Assembly: GCF_003837805.1 (NCBI RefSeq) | Contig: NZ_RQIT01000001.1 | Span: 744,001-808,000, forward strand | DNA: 64,000 nucleotides | From: Bradyrhizobium sp. RP6 | GTDB lineage: Bacteria; Pseudomonadota; Alphaproteobacteria; Rhizobiales; Xanthobacteraceae | Reading direction: 5' to 3' | Shown: one piece after another, positions 27,711 to 37,694 of the stretch | Numbering within the stretch: position 1 is the first letter of the stretch | Layout: every line of letters starts with the position of its first letter | The notes under the pieces: model-generated | Database searches by the model: none | What the model was told of the DNA's origin: nothing | The model's input: only the letters and a program-made list of their open reading frames with translations | Program-made: the position numbers and the translations under genes

Positions 27711-29945
27711 ATGATTTTGTCCCGTTTTGTCACTGCCTGCCGGCGCTGCTGCGCCGGCATCGTTGCGGCCGCTTTCTTCTATTCGCTCGATCCCTCCATC
27801 GCCCAAGCACAGCAGGCCGGTGCCGAGCAGCTGCCGCCGGTCGAAGTGACCCAGCCTGACGATCAGAGCCGTACGCGGGCCAGGGCGGCCGGCGACGGCG
27901 ATGCGAGGAGGCGCCGGGCGAGGCCGAATGGTGCGCCGAGCGGGACCGGCTCGTCCGGCTGGGGCAGTGGAGCCGCCGCCGGCAATGACGGCATCGTCGG
28001 CGCGGCCACGACCGTCATCACGGCTGCGGAGATCGCCCATGCGCCGTCGCAAATCCTGGCCGAGATCATCGCGACGCAAGTTCCGGGCGCCCAGATCACG
28101 ACGTTCTACGGCGGCCAGATCGGTGCCAAGACCAGTGCCGATCTGCGCGGCTTCGGTGCCCTCGCCACGGCCAATACGCTGGTGCTGGTCAACGGACGGC
28201 GGCTGAACGACATCGACATGGCGCAGGTGGACCTCTCCACGATCCCGCTCAATGCCATCGAGCGTATCGAGGTCACGCGCGGCAATTCCGGTGCGGTGCT
28301 GTATGGTGACAATGCGGTTGGCGGCGTCATCAACATCGTCACCAAGAACGGCGTCGGCGGCCCGCCCGCGACAGCGCGCATCGAGGCCGGTTTCGGCTCG
28401 TTCAACACTGGGCTCGGCAACGTCTCGACCGCGCTCAATTCCGGTCCGTGGTCGACCTCGTTCCACGGCAATGCCGTCAGGACCGACGGCTACCGCGACA
28501 ACAATCGCTATTCACAAGAGAACGGCGTCGGCAATCTGAACTACACAATGCCTGGCCTGACCGCCTTCCTGACCGTCACCGGTGACAATCAGGAGCTGCG
28601 GCTGCCGGGCGGCCGCACCGTGGATCCGTCGATCGGTCTCGACGAGCTCGCGAGCAACCGGCGAGGGGCCAGCACGCCCTTCAACTACGCCAATCAGCAG
28701 GGTTTTAGCGCGAACGCGGGCTTCACGAAAACCCTGGTCAACGGCGTCGATCTCATCGTCGACGGCGGCCTGCGCGACAAGAAGCAGCAGAGTGCGTTCT
28801 TCTCGAGCCCGACGCCGGTCCCGGCTTTCTTCACGTCGACCTATGTCGAAGCCGATCTGACGACGTGGTCGATCACGCCGCGGCTCAGCGTGAAGAGCCT
28901 GCTCTTCGGAATGCCGTCGCAGTTGCTGACTGGCGTCGACTATTACGATGCGAGCTTTCAGCAGAACCGCGGCGCCGGCCAGGGTCTCGCCCCCTGGCAC
29001 AACTACGTCCTCAGGCAGCAGACGGTTGCCGGCTATGTCCAGCACACACTGGCCGTGACGGCCGCGACCGACATCTCCTACGGCGCCCGGGTGCAGAACA
29101 TCGGCCTTTCGGCACGTGACGATTTTGATGCGGCGGCTCCGTTCAACGCCGACATCGGCGCGCTCCCGCTCGGGAGCGACGAGACGCAATATGCGCTGCA
29201 CCTCGGTGCCGAGCATCGTCTCAATGAAACCGTCGCGCTCTTCGGCCGGGCTGCGCGCGCCTTCCGCACGCCTGATGTCGACGAGCGGGTGTCGTCAGGC
29301 CCTTCATTCGACCCGTTCTTCAATCCGCTCCCGCAAACGTTCCGGCTCAAGACCCAGACCTCGCAGGACATCGAAGGCGGGCTGCGCATCAGAGGAGGCG
29401 GACTGCAGATGCAGAGCAGTCTCTACCTGATGGACCTCGCCAACGAGATCCATTTCAATCCGATCCTGTTCTACAACACCAACCTGGATCCGACCCGCCG
29501 TTACGGCTCGGAGACCAGTGTCTCCTATCGCATCAACGACGCCCTGCTGGTGCGTTCCGGCATTGCCTATACACGGGCCGTCTTCCGCGAAGGCGCCTGG
29601 GCGGGCAACGACGTGCCGCTGGTGTCGCGCTACACCGCGAGTGCGGGCCTCACCTGGAACATCTGGCAGAACTATCTGGTGCTGGACGCCACCGCGCGGT
29701 TCTGGAGCGAGCGCCGCATGGACAACGACCAAGCCGGAACCCAGAAGCCGATTCCCGCCAACGGCACCATCGACCTCAAGCTCAGCGGCCAATTTGAGCG
29801 CTACTTCTGGTCGCTCGGCGTCAACAATGTGCTGAACGCGCTCTACTACGACTACGCCATCGCAAGCACCTTCACGGACGGTCGCTTCAGCGCCTATCCG
29901 CTACCCGGTCGCACCTTTCTGCTCAGGGCCGGCGCCGCGTTTTGA
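27711..29945 (+). CDS. btuB: TonB-dependent outer-membrane receptor, cobalamin (BtuB-like)
   Basis: 744 residues. Signal peptide ends near SIAQA; a TonB-box-like LPPVEVTQP follows, then the plug domain (ILAEIIATQVPGAQI, DLRGFGALATANTLVLVNG, IERIEVTRGNSGAVLYG, AVGGVINIVTK) and a 22-strand-type barrel ending in a C-terminal aromatic-plus-Phe residue pattern (FLLRAGAAF). Placement behind a cobalamin riboswitch supports uptake of B12 or a related corrinoid. Between the signal and the plug is an unusual Gly/Ser/Arg-rich stretch of about 50 residues. GAGG is only 2 bases from ATG 27711; the in-frame TTG at 27717 has better spacing. Confidence 0.9.
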   Translation: MILSRFVTACRRCCAGIVAAAFFYSLDPSIAQAQQAGAEQLPPVEVTQPDDQSRTRARAAGDGDARRRRARPNGAPSGTGSSGWGSGAAAGNDGIVGAATTVITAAEIAHAPSQILAEIIATQVPGAQITTFYGGQIGAKTSADLRGFGALATANTLVLVNGRRLNDIDMAQVDLSTIPLNAIERIEVTRGNSGAVLYGDNAVGGVINIVTKNGVGGPPATARIEAGFGSFNTGLGNVSTALNSGPWSTSFHGNAVRTDGYRDNNRYSQENGVGNLNYTMPGLTAFLTVTGDNQELRLPGGRTVDPSIGLDELASNRRGASTPFNYANQQGFSANAGFTKTLVNGVDLIVDGGLRDKKQQSAFFSSPTPVPAFFTSTYVEADLTTWSITPRLSVKSLLFGMPSQLLTGVDYYDASFQQNRGAGQGLAPWHNYVLRQQTVAGYVQHTLAVTAATDISYGARVQNIGLSARDDFDAAAPFNADIGALPLGSDETQYALHLGAEHRLNETVALFGRAARAFRTPDVDERVSSGPSFDPFFNPLPQTFRLKTQTSQDIEGGLRIRGGGLQMQSSLYLMDLANEIHFNPILFYNTNLDPTRRYGSETSVSYRINDALLVRSGIAYTRAVFREGAWAGNDVPLVSRYTASAGLTWNIWQNYLVLDATARFWSERRMDNDQAGTQKPIPANGTIDLKLSGQFERYFWSLGVNNVLNALYYDYAIASTFTDGRFSAYPLPGRTFLLRAGAAF

Positions 29946-30006
29946 TTTCGATGGGGCTGTCACAGGCGCCCAAATGGACTAAAACTCGAAGAGAAGGAGA
30001 TCACTT

Positions 30007-30588
30007 ATGGCTCTCAATATCCTGTCGTCCGACGGCGACGGTTTCCGCCTCCATCCGGTGGCGCCGCGTCTCGCGCCGATGTTCGGCTTCGCGCTGCTGA
30101 CGGTATCGTGCGCGCTCGCGAGTTTTGCGTTCGCCTGCGCGACGCCGTTCGCGGCTTTCGCCGTCGTCGCGGCTGCGATGCTGCCGCTGCGTCCGGCGCT
30201 GCTCGTCGTCACCGGCGCCTGGCTCGTGAACCAGACAATCGGCTTCAGCGCGCTGCACTATCCTATCGATGGCAGCAGCATCGCCTGGGGTTTTGTGATC
30301 GGCGCGGCGGCGCTCCTGGCGACTGTGGTGGCATCGGGCGTGCTCCGCATGCTGCCGCAGGGACGCGCGCCGCTGATGCTCGCGATTGCGCTGTTTGCCG
30401 CCTATGCGGCCTATGAGCTCGCGCTGTTCGCCGCGACGCCGTTCCTGGGCGGAGAGGGCGCCTTCACCGCCGCCATCGTGACGCGCATTGGGCTGACCAG
30501 CGCTGCCTGGCTCGCCGGCCTCGTCGCCGTCTGCGAGGTCGTGCGCCTGTTCGGTCCGTTCGGGCGCGAGGGAGCGATGTCGGCCTGA
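30007..30588 (+). CDS. Six-helix membrane protein downstream of btuB, function unknown
   Basis: 193 residues with six predicted membrane helices (about 26-43, 45-60, 63-82, 93-113, 124-144 and 158-178) and short charged ends. It starts 61 bases after the receptor with AGAAGGAGA upstream, so it should be transcribed under the same cobalamin riboswitch. Its size and helix number match S-components of ECF transporters, but no binding signature is recognisable and no ECF ATPase or T-component is nearby. An inner-membrane step of corrinoid or cobalt handling is the most economical guess. Confidence 0.75.
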   Translation: MALNILSSDGDGFRLHPVAPRLAPMFGFALLTVSCALASFAFACATPFAAFAVVAAAMLPLRPALLVVTGAWLVNQTIGFSALHYPIDGSSIAWGFVIGAAALLATVVASGVLRMLPQGRAPLMLAIALFAAYAAYELALFAATPFLGGEGAFTAAIVTRIGLTSAAWLAGLVAVCEVVRLFGPFGREGAMSA

Positions 30589-31324
30589 CGGAGCCTGGCG
30601 CAATCCGGCAGCGGGATATCGCCCGACAGGCAAAACACCTGGTCGTTTCAAAGCTGTCGGTGTCAATCCGCCGCCTCGAAAATATTCCGCTTTACCGAAA
30701 TTCGGATTTGTCGTAAGAGCGCGGCATAAGCCGTCCGACCATCGCGCAGGGAAGGCCGAGTGATCGGCACCACCTGTATGCTGCTGTGCGGTTTTCTGCG
30801 TGCACCTTTTGCGCAGCGGACCGCGGGTGCCTGTCGGCACCCGGCCTTCCCTGTGCCCTCTTGGCTCAAGAGGGTGAGCGACGAAGCAAAACTCGGGCGA
30901 AATCAGCCGCGAGGATGCGAAGGCGTGTCTGGTCAGTGCGACCTTGAAACGACGTCGGCTCACCTTGCTCCGTCACTCCGACTCACGTTCGTACGCGAGA
31001 TCGCGGAGCTGAAGTGGATGCAATCCTTGTGCAGAGGAATCTGAGATTGTGGATTGCCATCTTCGCGAGGTATCGCGGTAGGCCCGCTCGTGACTTCTGA
31101 GCCACGATTGTGCCATCGGTGCAACAGTCGGCCCGGATTTAGCCCTCACCACCGGCGGTTGGCATCGTCGCCGCTTTTTGGCCACACCCGAACATGAATA
31201 AAATCACTCTAATGTTTTAAGGCAGTTGGCGGTCTTCGAAGGCGACGAGAAAATCCCAAGGTCGATTCAAATCTTGGCTCTGATTTTTCGGGTCTGAAAG
31301 GGTTGGCCGGGGAAACTGGTTGCG
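30589..31324. other. 736-base gene-poor region with a dispersed repeat and ilvD leader
   Basis: No credible gene. Frames at 30760-31044 (plus) and 30663-30869 (minus) arise from the dispersed element at 30744-30856. The last 120 bases before 31325 are AT-richer and should contain the ilvD promoter. Nothing else recognised. Confidence 0.6.
30744..30856. repeat. Dispersed repeat element with terminal inverted repeats
   Basis: The ends 30744-30758 and 30842-30856 are inverted repeats (14 of 15 pairs). An internal hairpin, CGGGTGCC / GGCACCCG (30824-30831 and 30836-30843), lies near the right end. The element encodes the false ORF fragment GKAGC/RTAGAC that I recall from many rhizobial annotations. 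No transposase. Confidence 0.6.
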
Positions 31325-33046
31325 ATGGTCGCGAAGATTGACAAGCAGAAGCTGCCGAGCCGTCACGTGACGGAAGGCCCTGCGCGTGCGCCCCATCGGT
31401 CCTACTTCTACGCCATGGGGCTGACCACCGATCAGATCCACCAGCCCTTCGTCGGCGTCGCCTCCTGCTGGAACGAGGCTGCTCCCTGCAACATCGCGCT
31501 GATGCGCCAGGCCCAGGCGGTGAAGAAGGGCGTGGCGTCGGCCGGCGGTACGCCGCGCGAATTCTGCACCATCACGGTGACCGACGGCATCGCCATGGGC
31601 CATGACGGCATGCGCTCGTCGCTGCCGTCGCGCGAATGCATCGCCGACTCGGTCGAGCTGACCGTGCGCGGTCATGCCTATGACGCGCTGGTCGGCCTTG
31701 CCGGCTGCGACAAGTCGCTGCCGGGCATGATGATGGCGATGGTCCGCCTCAACGTACCCTCGATCTTCATTTATGGGGGCTCGATCCTGCCCGGCAATTT
31801 CCGCGGGCAGCAGGTCACCGTGCAGGACATGTTCGAGGCGGTCGGCAAGCACTCGGTCGGCGCCATGTCGGACGAGGACCTCGACGAGATCGAGCGTGTC
31901 GCCTGTCCCTCGGCGGGCGCCTGCGGCGCGCAGTTCACCGCCAACACCATGGCGACCGTCTCCGAGGCCATCGGCCTCGCGCTGCCATACTCCGCCGGTG
32001 CGCCGGCCCCCTACGAAATCCGCGATGCCTTCTGCATGACCGCGGGCGAGAAGGTGATGGACCTGATCGCCCAAAACATCCGGCCGCGCGACATCGTCAC
32101 GCTCAAGGCGCTGGAGAATGCGGCTGCCGTGGTCGCGGCCTCCGGCGGCTCGACCAATGCTGCGCTGCACCTACCGGCGATCGCGCACGAGGCCGGCATC
32201 AAGTTCGACCTGTTCGACGTCGCCGAAATCTTCAAAAAGACACCTTATGTCGCGGATTTGAAGCCAGGCGGCCGTTATGTCGCCAAAGACATGTTTGAAG
32301 TAGGTGGCATACCGCTTCTGATGAAGACGCTGCTCGACAACGGCTTCCTGCACGGTGATTGCCTTACCGTCACGGGCCGCACGATCGCCGAAAACCTCAA
32401 GAGCGTGAAGTGGAATCCGCACCAGGACGTGGTGCACCCGGCAGACAAGCCCATCACCGTGACAGGCGGTGTGGTCGGTCTGAAGGGCAATTTGGCGCCA
32501 GAAGGTGCGATCGTGAAAGTCGCGGGAATGTCCAACCTCAGGTTTACCGGTCCGGCCAGGTGCTTCGACCGTGAGGAGGATGCGTTCGAGGCGGTCCAGA
32601 ACCGCACCTACCGCGAAGGCGAAGTCATCGTGATCCGCTACGAGGGGCCGAAGGGCGGTCCCGGCATGCGGGAAATGCTCCAGACCACAGCGGCGCTGAC
32701 CGGCCAGGGCATGGGCGGCAAGATCGCGCTCATCACCGACGGCCGCTTCTCCGGCGCCACCCGCGGCTTCTGCATCGGCCATGTCGGGCCGGAGGCGGCG
32801 GTCGGCGGCCCGATTGGGCTGCTCGAGGACGGCGACGTCATCGAGATCGACGCGGTCGCCGGTACCCTTAACGTAAAATTGAGCGATGCCGAGCTCGCCC
32901 AGCGCAAGACCAAATGGAGCGCTCGCGCGACTAACCATACGTCGGGTGCGCTCTGGAAATATGCTCAGCAGGTCGGACCAGCGGTCGGTGGGGCGGTAAC
33001 CCATCCGGGCGGCGCGCACGAGAAACAGTGCTATGCGGACATCTAG
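31325..33046 (+). CDS. ilvD: Dihydroxy-acid dehydratase
   Basis: 573 residues. It dehydrates 2,3-dihydroxy-isovalerate and -methylvalerate in valine/isoleucine synthesis. Probable Fe-S ligands are Cys55 (APCN), Cys128 (GCDKSLPG) and Cys200 (GACGAQF); signature motifs CDKSLPGMMMAM and TDGRFSGATRGFCIGH are intact. The start has GGGGA about 10 bases upstream. The end of the frame overlaps exoR by 14 bases. The pathway partner IlvA-like threonine dehydratase lies at 58122. Confidence 0.97.
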   Translation: MVAKIDKQKLPSRHVTEGPARAPHRSYFYAMGLTTDQIHQPFVGVASCWNEAAPCNIALMRQAQAVKKGVASAGGTPREFCTITVTDGIAMGHDGMRSSLPSRECIADSVELTVRGHAYDALVGLAGCDKSLPGMMMAMVRLNVPSIFIYGGSILPGNFRGQQVTVQDMFEAVGKHSVGAMSDEDLDEIERVACPSAGACGAQFTANTMATVSEAIGLALPYSAGAPAPYEIRDAFCMTAGEKVMDLIAQNIRPRDIVTLKALENAAAVVAASGGSTNAALHLPAIAHEAGIKFDLFDVAEIFKKTPYVADLKPGGRYVAKDMFEVGGIPLLMKTLLDNGFLHGDCLTVTGRTIAENLKSVKWNPHQDVVHPADKPITVTGGVVGLKGNLAPEGAIVKVAGMSNLRFTGPARCFDREEDAFEAVQNRTYREGEVIVIRYEGPKGGPGMREMLQTTAALTGQGMGGKIALITDGRFSGATRGFCIGHVGPEAAVGGPIGLLEDGDVIEIDAVAGTLNVKLSDAELAQRKTKWSARATNHTSGALWKYAQQVGPAVGGAVTHPGGAHEKQCYADI

Positions 33047-33860
33047 GCGTGCCATAGTTGCGTTTGTGTTAGGGGCGGCTGCGCTGGCCGCGCCGGCGCT
33101 CGCCTTCGACGGTGCGCCGGTTAATCCCAAGGACGCGACCATCCCTGTCGTGACCACCTTGCCGGGCGCCGCGGGTGCAGTGCGCACCAAGGTTCCGCCG
33201 GCCGTCGCGAGCCAGGAAACCTCGCTCAGCGCGCTGCAATATGCCGCCGAGGGTGGCCACCCCATCGCGCAATGGAAGCTCGGCCGCATGTACGCCAACG
33301 GCGATGGCGTCGCCCAGGACGATTTGCGTGCCTTCGAATATTTCAGCCGGATCGCCAACGCGCATGCCGAGGACAGCCCGTCGGCGCCGCAGGCGCAGAT
33401 CGTGGCCAACGCCTTCGTCGCGCTCGGCCGCTATTACCTCAGCGGCATCCCTAACTCGAAGATCAAGTCGGACCCGGAGCGGGCGCGGGAGATGTTCTCC
33501 TATGCGGCTTCCTATTTCGGCAATGCAGACGCGCAATATGATCTTGCGCGGTTGTACCTGAAGACGCCGGACGCCTCGCGCGAGGATTTCCGCTATGGCG
33601 CGCGCTGGCTCGGCCTCGCCGCGCAGAAGGGCCAGCACCAGGCGCAGGCGCTGCTCGGCCAGATGCTGTTCAACGGCGACCGCCTGCCGCGGCAGGCCGC
33701 GCGCGGCCTGATGTGGCTGACCCTGGCGCGCGACAGCGCCGGCGCCGAAGAGACCTGGATCAAGGAAAGCTACAACCGCGCCTTCGCCAAGGCCTCCGAC
33801 GACGACCGCGCCATGTGCCTGCAAATGCTGGAGCAGTGGGTGCAGGGCCGCCGGGAATAA
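33033..33860 (+). CDS. exoR: ExoR-like Sel1-repeat periplasmic regulator
   Basis: 275 residues: signal peptide (to about ALAF, residue 24), then Sel1/TPR-like repeats (ALQYAAEGGHPIAQWKLGRMYANGDGV, DAQYDLARLYL, QAQALLGQML). This is the architecture of rhizobial ExoR, which in Sinorhizobium binds and inhibits the sensor ExoS in the periplasm and so represses exopolysaccharide and activates motility genes. The gene begins 14 bases inside ilvD, so the two are co-transcribed and coupled. exoS/chvI are not in the window. Whether it controls exopolysaccharide here is inference. Confidence 0.85.
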   Translation: MRTSRRAIVAFVLGAAALAAPALAFDGAPVNPKDATIPVVTTLPGAAGAVRTKVPPAVASQETSLSALQYAAEGGHPIAQWKLGRMYANGDGVAQDDLRAFEYFSRIANAHAEDSPSAPQAQIVANAFVALGRYYLSGIPNSKIKSDPERAREMFSYAASYFGNADAQYDLARLYLKTPDASREDFRYGARWLGLAAQKGQHQAQALLGQMLFNGDRLPRQAARGLMWLTLARDSAGAEETWIKESYNRAFAKASDDDRAMCLQMLEQWVQGRRE

Positions 33861-33884
33861 TCGCGACACGCCGTCGTTCCAGGA

Positions 33885-33975
33885 CGATGCGAAGCATTGA
33901 ACCCCCGGAATCTCGAGATTCCCCGGTGCGCAATTGCGCACTTGAGGTTCGGCTCTTCGAGCCCTCCCGGAATGA
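33885..33975. repeat. Mosaic palindromic intergenic element
   Basis: Two perfect 16-base palindromes lie side by side: GGAATCTCGAGATTCC (33907-33922) and GTGCGCAATTGCGCAC (33926-33941), followed by GGCTC-TTC-GAGCC. The outer parts (TTCCAGGACG ... CCCGGAATGACG) resemble a dispersed Bradyrhizobium repeat I recall. It separates exoR from the convergent xth gene. Confidence 0.7.
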
Positions 33976-33987
33976 CGTCGCTGATGG

Positions 33988-34785
33988 CTATGCCGCGTCG
34001 AAATCCAGATCCGCCCACACCGGCACGTGGTCGGACGGCTTCTCCCAGCTACGCACATAGCTGTCGATGCCGACATTGGCGAGGCGGTCGCTGGCTTGTG
34101 GCGATAGCAGCAGGTGGTCGATCCGCAGGCCCTGATTCTTCTGCCAGGCCCCGGCCTGGTAGTCCCAGAAGGTGTAAAGCCCCGGCTCGTCGGTGACGGC
34201 GCGCAGGGCGTCGGTCAGGCCGAGGCCGAGCAGGGACTGAAAGCTCTCGCGCGTCTCCGTCTTGAACAGGGCGTCCTCGGTCCAGGCGGCCGGATTGTGC
34301 ACGTCGCGGGCATGCGGGATGACGTTGAAGTCGCCCGCGAGGATCAGCGGCTCCTCGGCCTTGAGGCGCTCCTTCGAATATTCAAGAAGCCGGGACATCC
34401 ATTTGAGCTTGTAGGGATATTTGTCGCTCCCGACCGGGTTGCCATTGGGCAGGTAAAGGCAGGCGATGCGCAGCACTCCGCGCTTGAGCGTCACCACGCC
34501 TTCCACGAAGCGGGCATGCGTGTCCTCGTCGTCGCCGGCGAGCCCCGACTTGGTCTCGTCGAACCGTAGCTTCGAGAGCAGGGCGACGCCGTTGAACGTC
34601 TTCTGCCCATGGGTGACGACGTTGTAGCCCAGCGCCTCGATCTCCAGCCGCGGAAAGGCCTCGTCGACGCATTTGATCTCCTGGAGGCAGACGATGTCGG
34701 GCTGGCACTCCTTCAGCCAGGTCAGCAGGAGATCGATCCGCTGCCGGACCGAGTTCACGTTCCAGGTGGCTACTCTGATGGACAT
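33988..34785 (-). CDS. xth: Exodeoxyribonuclease III / AP endonuclease
   Basis: 265 residues, the usual length. Metal and catalytic residues are in place: Asn10 (ATWNVNS), Glu36 (CLQEIKC), Asp/Asn in AGDFNV, and the C-terminal His in KPSDHVPVWADL. It incises abasic sites and degrades one strand of duplex DNA in base-excision repair. It is convergent with exoR and divergent from the hybrid kinase at 34941. Annotation as xthA or exoA varies. Confidence 0.95.
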   Translation of the reverse strand: MSIRVATWNVNSVRQRIDLLLTWLKECQPDIVCLQEIKCVDEAFPRLEIEALGYNVVTHGQKTFNGVALLSKLRFDETKSGLAGDDEDTHARFVEGVVTLKRGVLRIACLYLPNGNPVGSDKYPYKLKWMSRLLEYSKERLKAEEPLILAGDFNVIPHARDVHNPAAWTEDALFKTETRESFQSLLGLGLTDALRAVTDEPGLYTFWDYQAGAWQKNQGLRIDHLLLSPQASDRLANVGIDSYVRSWEKPSDHVPVWADLDFDAA

Positions 34786-34940
34786 AGGGAGGGCTCCGGG
34801 CGGGGGCCATGGTTAGAACAAACTGCAAACGCGCCCGTCAAGGATGCCGCAGGATCTCCCACAAAATTAACCCGGCCTAAGCAGGCGGTGGGCCATTGAT
34901 CGTCAAAAGGTGCCGCGGATGGGTTGGCCGGACAAAGTCG

Positions 34941-37250
34941 ATGAAGCGAACTGAACCGCGTGACGGCCTGATCGGCGCATTCCTGTATTGGCTCGGCGGC
35001 TTCGAGATCGAGGACGGCCTGACGGCCGATCTCAGCGAGCGCGAGATCCGCCGCATTCGCGCCAAGCAGATCGATGCCGTGAGGCGGCTGATCCCGGTGA
35101 CGATGGCGGTGACGATGCTGAACGTCGCCGTCGTGCTGATCCTGTTCTGGGGCAGGGGCTGGAACGACTTTCTCGCGATCTGGGGCCTGACGCTCGCCGC
35201 TACCGCCTCGCTCGCGGTGCGCTCGTGGCCGCGGTCGCATCAGAACCTGCCGCAAGAGGCCTCGCCCCGCGCGGCGCGGCGGATGCTGCGGCAGGCATTC
35301 TTCCTCGCCGCAATCTGGAGCACGCTGCCGCTCGCGTTGTTCGGCCGCGTCGAGCCGACCAGCCAGCTCATCCTGGCCTGCCTGATGGTCGGCATGATGT
35401 CGGGCGGCGCCTTCACGCTCTCGACCTTCCCGCGCGCGGGCCTCGTCTATCTCGCCACCATGACCATCGCCTGCGCCGGCGCTCTGCTGCTGTGCGGCAC
35501 CGGGCCCTATCTCGTGACCTCGGTGTTCCTGCTGCTGTTCGCATTCTTCATGGCGCGCAACATCGTCTCGCAGGGCAATCTGTTCCTCGGCAATCTCAAG
35601 GCCCAGCTCGAGCTCGAGCGCCAGACCGAGATCATCTCGCTGCTGCTGAAGGATTTTCAGGAGAACGCCAGCGACTGGTTGTGGCAGACCGACGCCGACG
35701 GGCATCTGATCGACGTGCCCCAACGCTTCGCGGACGTCGCGCAGCTGCCGCTTCCGCTACTGAAGGGATCGCATTTCGCCGACGTGCTTGACATGCTCTG
35801 CCCGGAGGACAAGAGCGCAGCCTACAACGTTGTCGGCCTGATGGAGCAGAACGAGCCGTTGCACGAGATGAACCTCAAGGTCGTTGCCGGCGGCGAGGCG
35901 CGCCTGTGGTCGCTGACGGCAAAGCCCGCCTATGACCGCGAGGAACATTTCCTCGGCTATCGCGGCTTCGGGCGCGACGTGACCGAGCGTTGGCGCGCGG
36001 AAAAGGCCGAGGCCGAGAGCCGCGCCAAGTCGGACTTCCTCGCGGTGATGAGCCACGAGATCCGTACGCCGATGAACGGCGTGCTCGGCCTCGCCAGCAT
36101 GCTGCTCGAAACCAAGCTCGATCCGGAGCAGCGCGAAGCCGTCGCCACGATCCGCGACTCCGGCGACAATCTCCAGCGCATCCTCAACGACATTCTGGAC
36201 TTGTCCAAGCTCGAGGCCGGGCGCTTCACCTTCGAGGTGATCGACTTCGCCCCGCAGGCATTGGTCGAGGCTGTCGCGACTGTCATTCGCGCGAGCGCCA
36301 AGAACAGGGGGCTGACGGTCAAGGTCGAACTCGATCCGAACCTGCCGCCGACCCTGCGCGGCGACGTCGCGCGCATCCGCCAGGTGCTGCTCAACCTCGC
36401 GTCCAATGCGGTGAAGTTCACCGACCAAGGCGAGGTGACGATTTCGGTCACCTGCCAGGCGCGACGCGACCTGCTGGCGACCGTCGAATGGACGGTGACC
36501 GACAGCGGCATCGGCATCGCCCCCGAAAAGCTCGGCCAGCTCTTCAGCGACTTCGCGCAAGCCGATGCCTCGATCAGCCGTCGCTTCGGCGGCACCGGCC
36601 TCGGCCTTGCGATCTCACGGCGCATCATCGAGCAGATGGGCGGCACCATCGGCGTCACCTCGACGCCGGGCGAAGGCTCGACCTTCCGCTTCACGCTGGT
36701 GCTGCCCTGGAGCCAGGCGCAGGCGTCCGATCAGGCAGACGGCCGTGACGAGGCCGACGATCTCAAATCCCGCATTGCCGGCCTCGACCGACCTCTGAAG
36801 GTGCTGGTCGCGGAGGACGATGCCGTCAACCGCATGGTCGTGAGCAAGATGTTGGGATCCTTGGACGTCGAGCTGCGCGTCGTTGCCGATGGCGCCGAAG
36901 CCGTCGCGGCGGCATCCGAGGGCAATTACGACGTCGTGCTGATGGACGTGCGCATGCCCGACATGGACGGGCTTGCCGCCACCCGCGCGATCCGTGCGCA
37001 AGGCGAGCGCCTCGAAGCCTTGCCGATCATCGCGCTCACCGCCAACGCCTTCCCCGAGGACATCAAGATTTGCCGTGAGGCGGGCATGTCGGACTTCCTG
37101 GCCAAGCCGCTGCGCAAGCCGGCGCTGGTCGCGGCACTCCTGCGCGCGCTGGACGGCCACGTCATGTCGGAGGATGCACCGCTGCAGCCGAAGCTGACGC
37201 CGGTCGAGGTGGAGTTGACGGAGGAGGAAAGGCAGATCACCGGCGCGTAG
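34941..37250 (+). CDS. Membrane hybrid histidine kinase / response regulator
   Basis: 769 residues from ATG 34941. An N-terminal membrane domain has about six helices (roughly residues 50-220), followed by a PAS-like segment ([19 protein letters not shown]), HisKA with His372 in [15 protein letters not shown], HATPase ([30 protein letters not shown]) and a C-terminal receiver with Asp669 in [10 protein letters not shown]. This is a phosphorelay hybrid without an Hpt domain, so a separate Hpt protein or direct transfer is needed. A TTG at 34896 would add 15 residues. Neighbours give no hint of its signal. Confidence 0.92.
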   Translation: MKRTEPRDGLIGAFLYWLGGFEIEDGLTADLSEREIRRIRAKQIDAVRRLIPVTMAVTMLNVAVVLILFWGRGWNDFLAIWGLTLAATASLAVRSWPRSHQNLPQEASPRAARRMLRQAFFLAAIWSTLPLALFGRVEPTSQLILACLMVGMMSGGAFTLSTFPRAGLVYLATMTIACAGALLLCGTGPYLVTSVFLLLFAFFMARNIVSQGNLFLGNLKAQLELERQTEIISLLLKDFQENASDWLWQTDADGHLIDVPQRFADVAQLPLPLLKGSHFADVLDMLCPEDKSAAYNVVGLMEQNEPLHEMNLKVVAGGEARLWSLTAKPAYDREEHFLGYRGFGRDVTERWRAEKAEAESRAKSDFLAVMSHEIRTPMNGVLGLASMLLETKLDPEQREAVATIRDSGDNLQRILNDILDLSKLEAGRFTFEVIDFAPQALVEAVATVIRASAKNRGLTVKVELDPNLPPTLRGDVARIRQVLLNLASNAVKFTDQGEVTISVTCQARRDLLATVEWTVTDSGIGIAPEKLGQLFSDFAQADASISRRFGGTGLGLAISRRIIEQMGGTIGVTSTPGEGSTFRFTLVLPWSQAQASDQADGRDEADDLKSRIAGLDRPLKVLVAEDDAVNRMVVSKMLGSLDVELRVVADGAEAVAAASEGNYDVVLMDVRMPDMDGLAATRAIRAQGERLEALPIIALTANAFPEDIKICREAGMSDFLAKPLRKPALVAALLRALDGHVMSEDAPLQPKLTPVEVELTEEERQITGA

Positions 37251-37254
37251 CCGG

Positions 37255-37584
37255 TCAGACCGAGAAGCTCGTCCCGCAGCCGCAGGACGCGGTGGCATTG
37301 GGATTGTTGACGCGGAACGAGGCGCCGATCAGGTCGTCGACGAAATCGACCTGCGAGCCCGCAAGGAACGGCTGCGAGGCGGAATCGACCAGCACCACCG
37401 CATTGTCCTGCTCGATCACGAGATCGTCGTCGGTGCGGGCACGGTCGATATCGAACTTGTACTGGAAGCCGGAGCAGCCGCCGCCCTCGACGGAGATGCG
37501 CAGCATCGCGCCGGAACCTTCGCCCTTGAGGATCTCCCCAATCCGGCGTGCGGCCCGGTCGCTGATGGTCACAGCAGTCGTCAT
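37255..37584 (-). CDS. erpA: ErpA/IscA-type iron-sulfur cluster insertion protein
   Basis: 109 residues of the HesB/IscA family; the three cluster-binding cysteines are Cys37 (GGCSGF) and Cys101/Cys103 (CGCGTSF). A-type carriers deliver Fe-S clusters to apoproteins such as dehydratases and respiratory complexes. It is convergent with the hybrid kinase (4-base gap) and divergent from the dNTPase gene. ErpA versus IscA is not certain from sequence reading; placement opposite dgt is familiar in rhizobia. Confidence 0.88.
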   Translation of the reverse strand: MTTAVTISDRAARRIGEILKGEGSGAMLRISVEGGGCSGFQYKFDIDRARTDDDLVIEQDNAVVLVDSASQPFLAGSQVDFVDDLIGASFRVNNPNATASCGCGTSFSV

Positions 37585-37694
37585 CGTTCGTCTCCGATAG
37601 TCCCGCAGTCATACCCAATTCATTTGGTATCCCGCGCCCGACATAGTTAAGTGCCACCATACGCAGAATCAAATGGATAGGGACTAAATTCGCC

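Noticed and set aside
30760..31044. Plus-strand ORF of 94 residues and the minus ORF 30663-30869
   Set aside because: They come from the dispersed repeat with terminal inverted repeats; composition is not protein-like and no ribosome-binding site is present.
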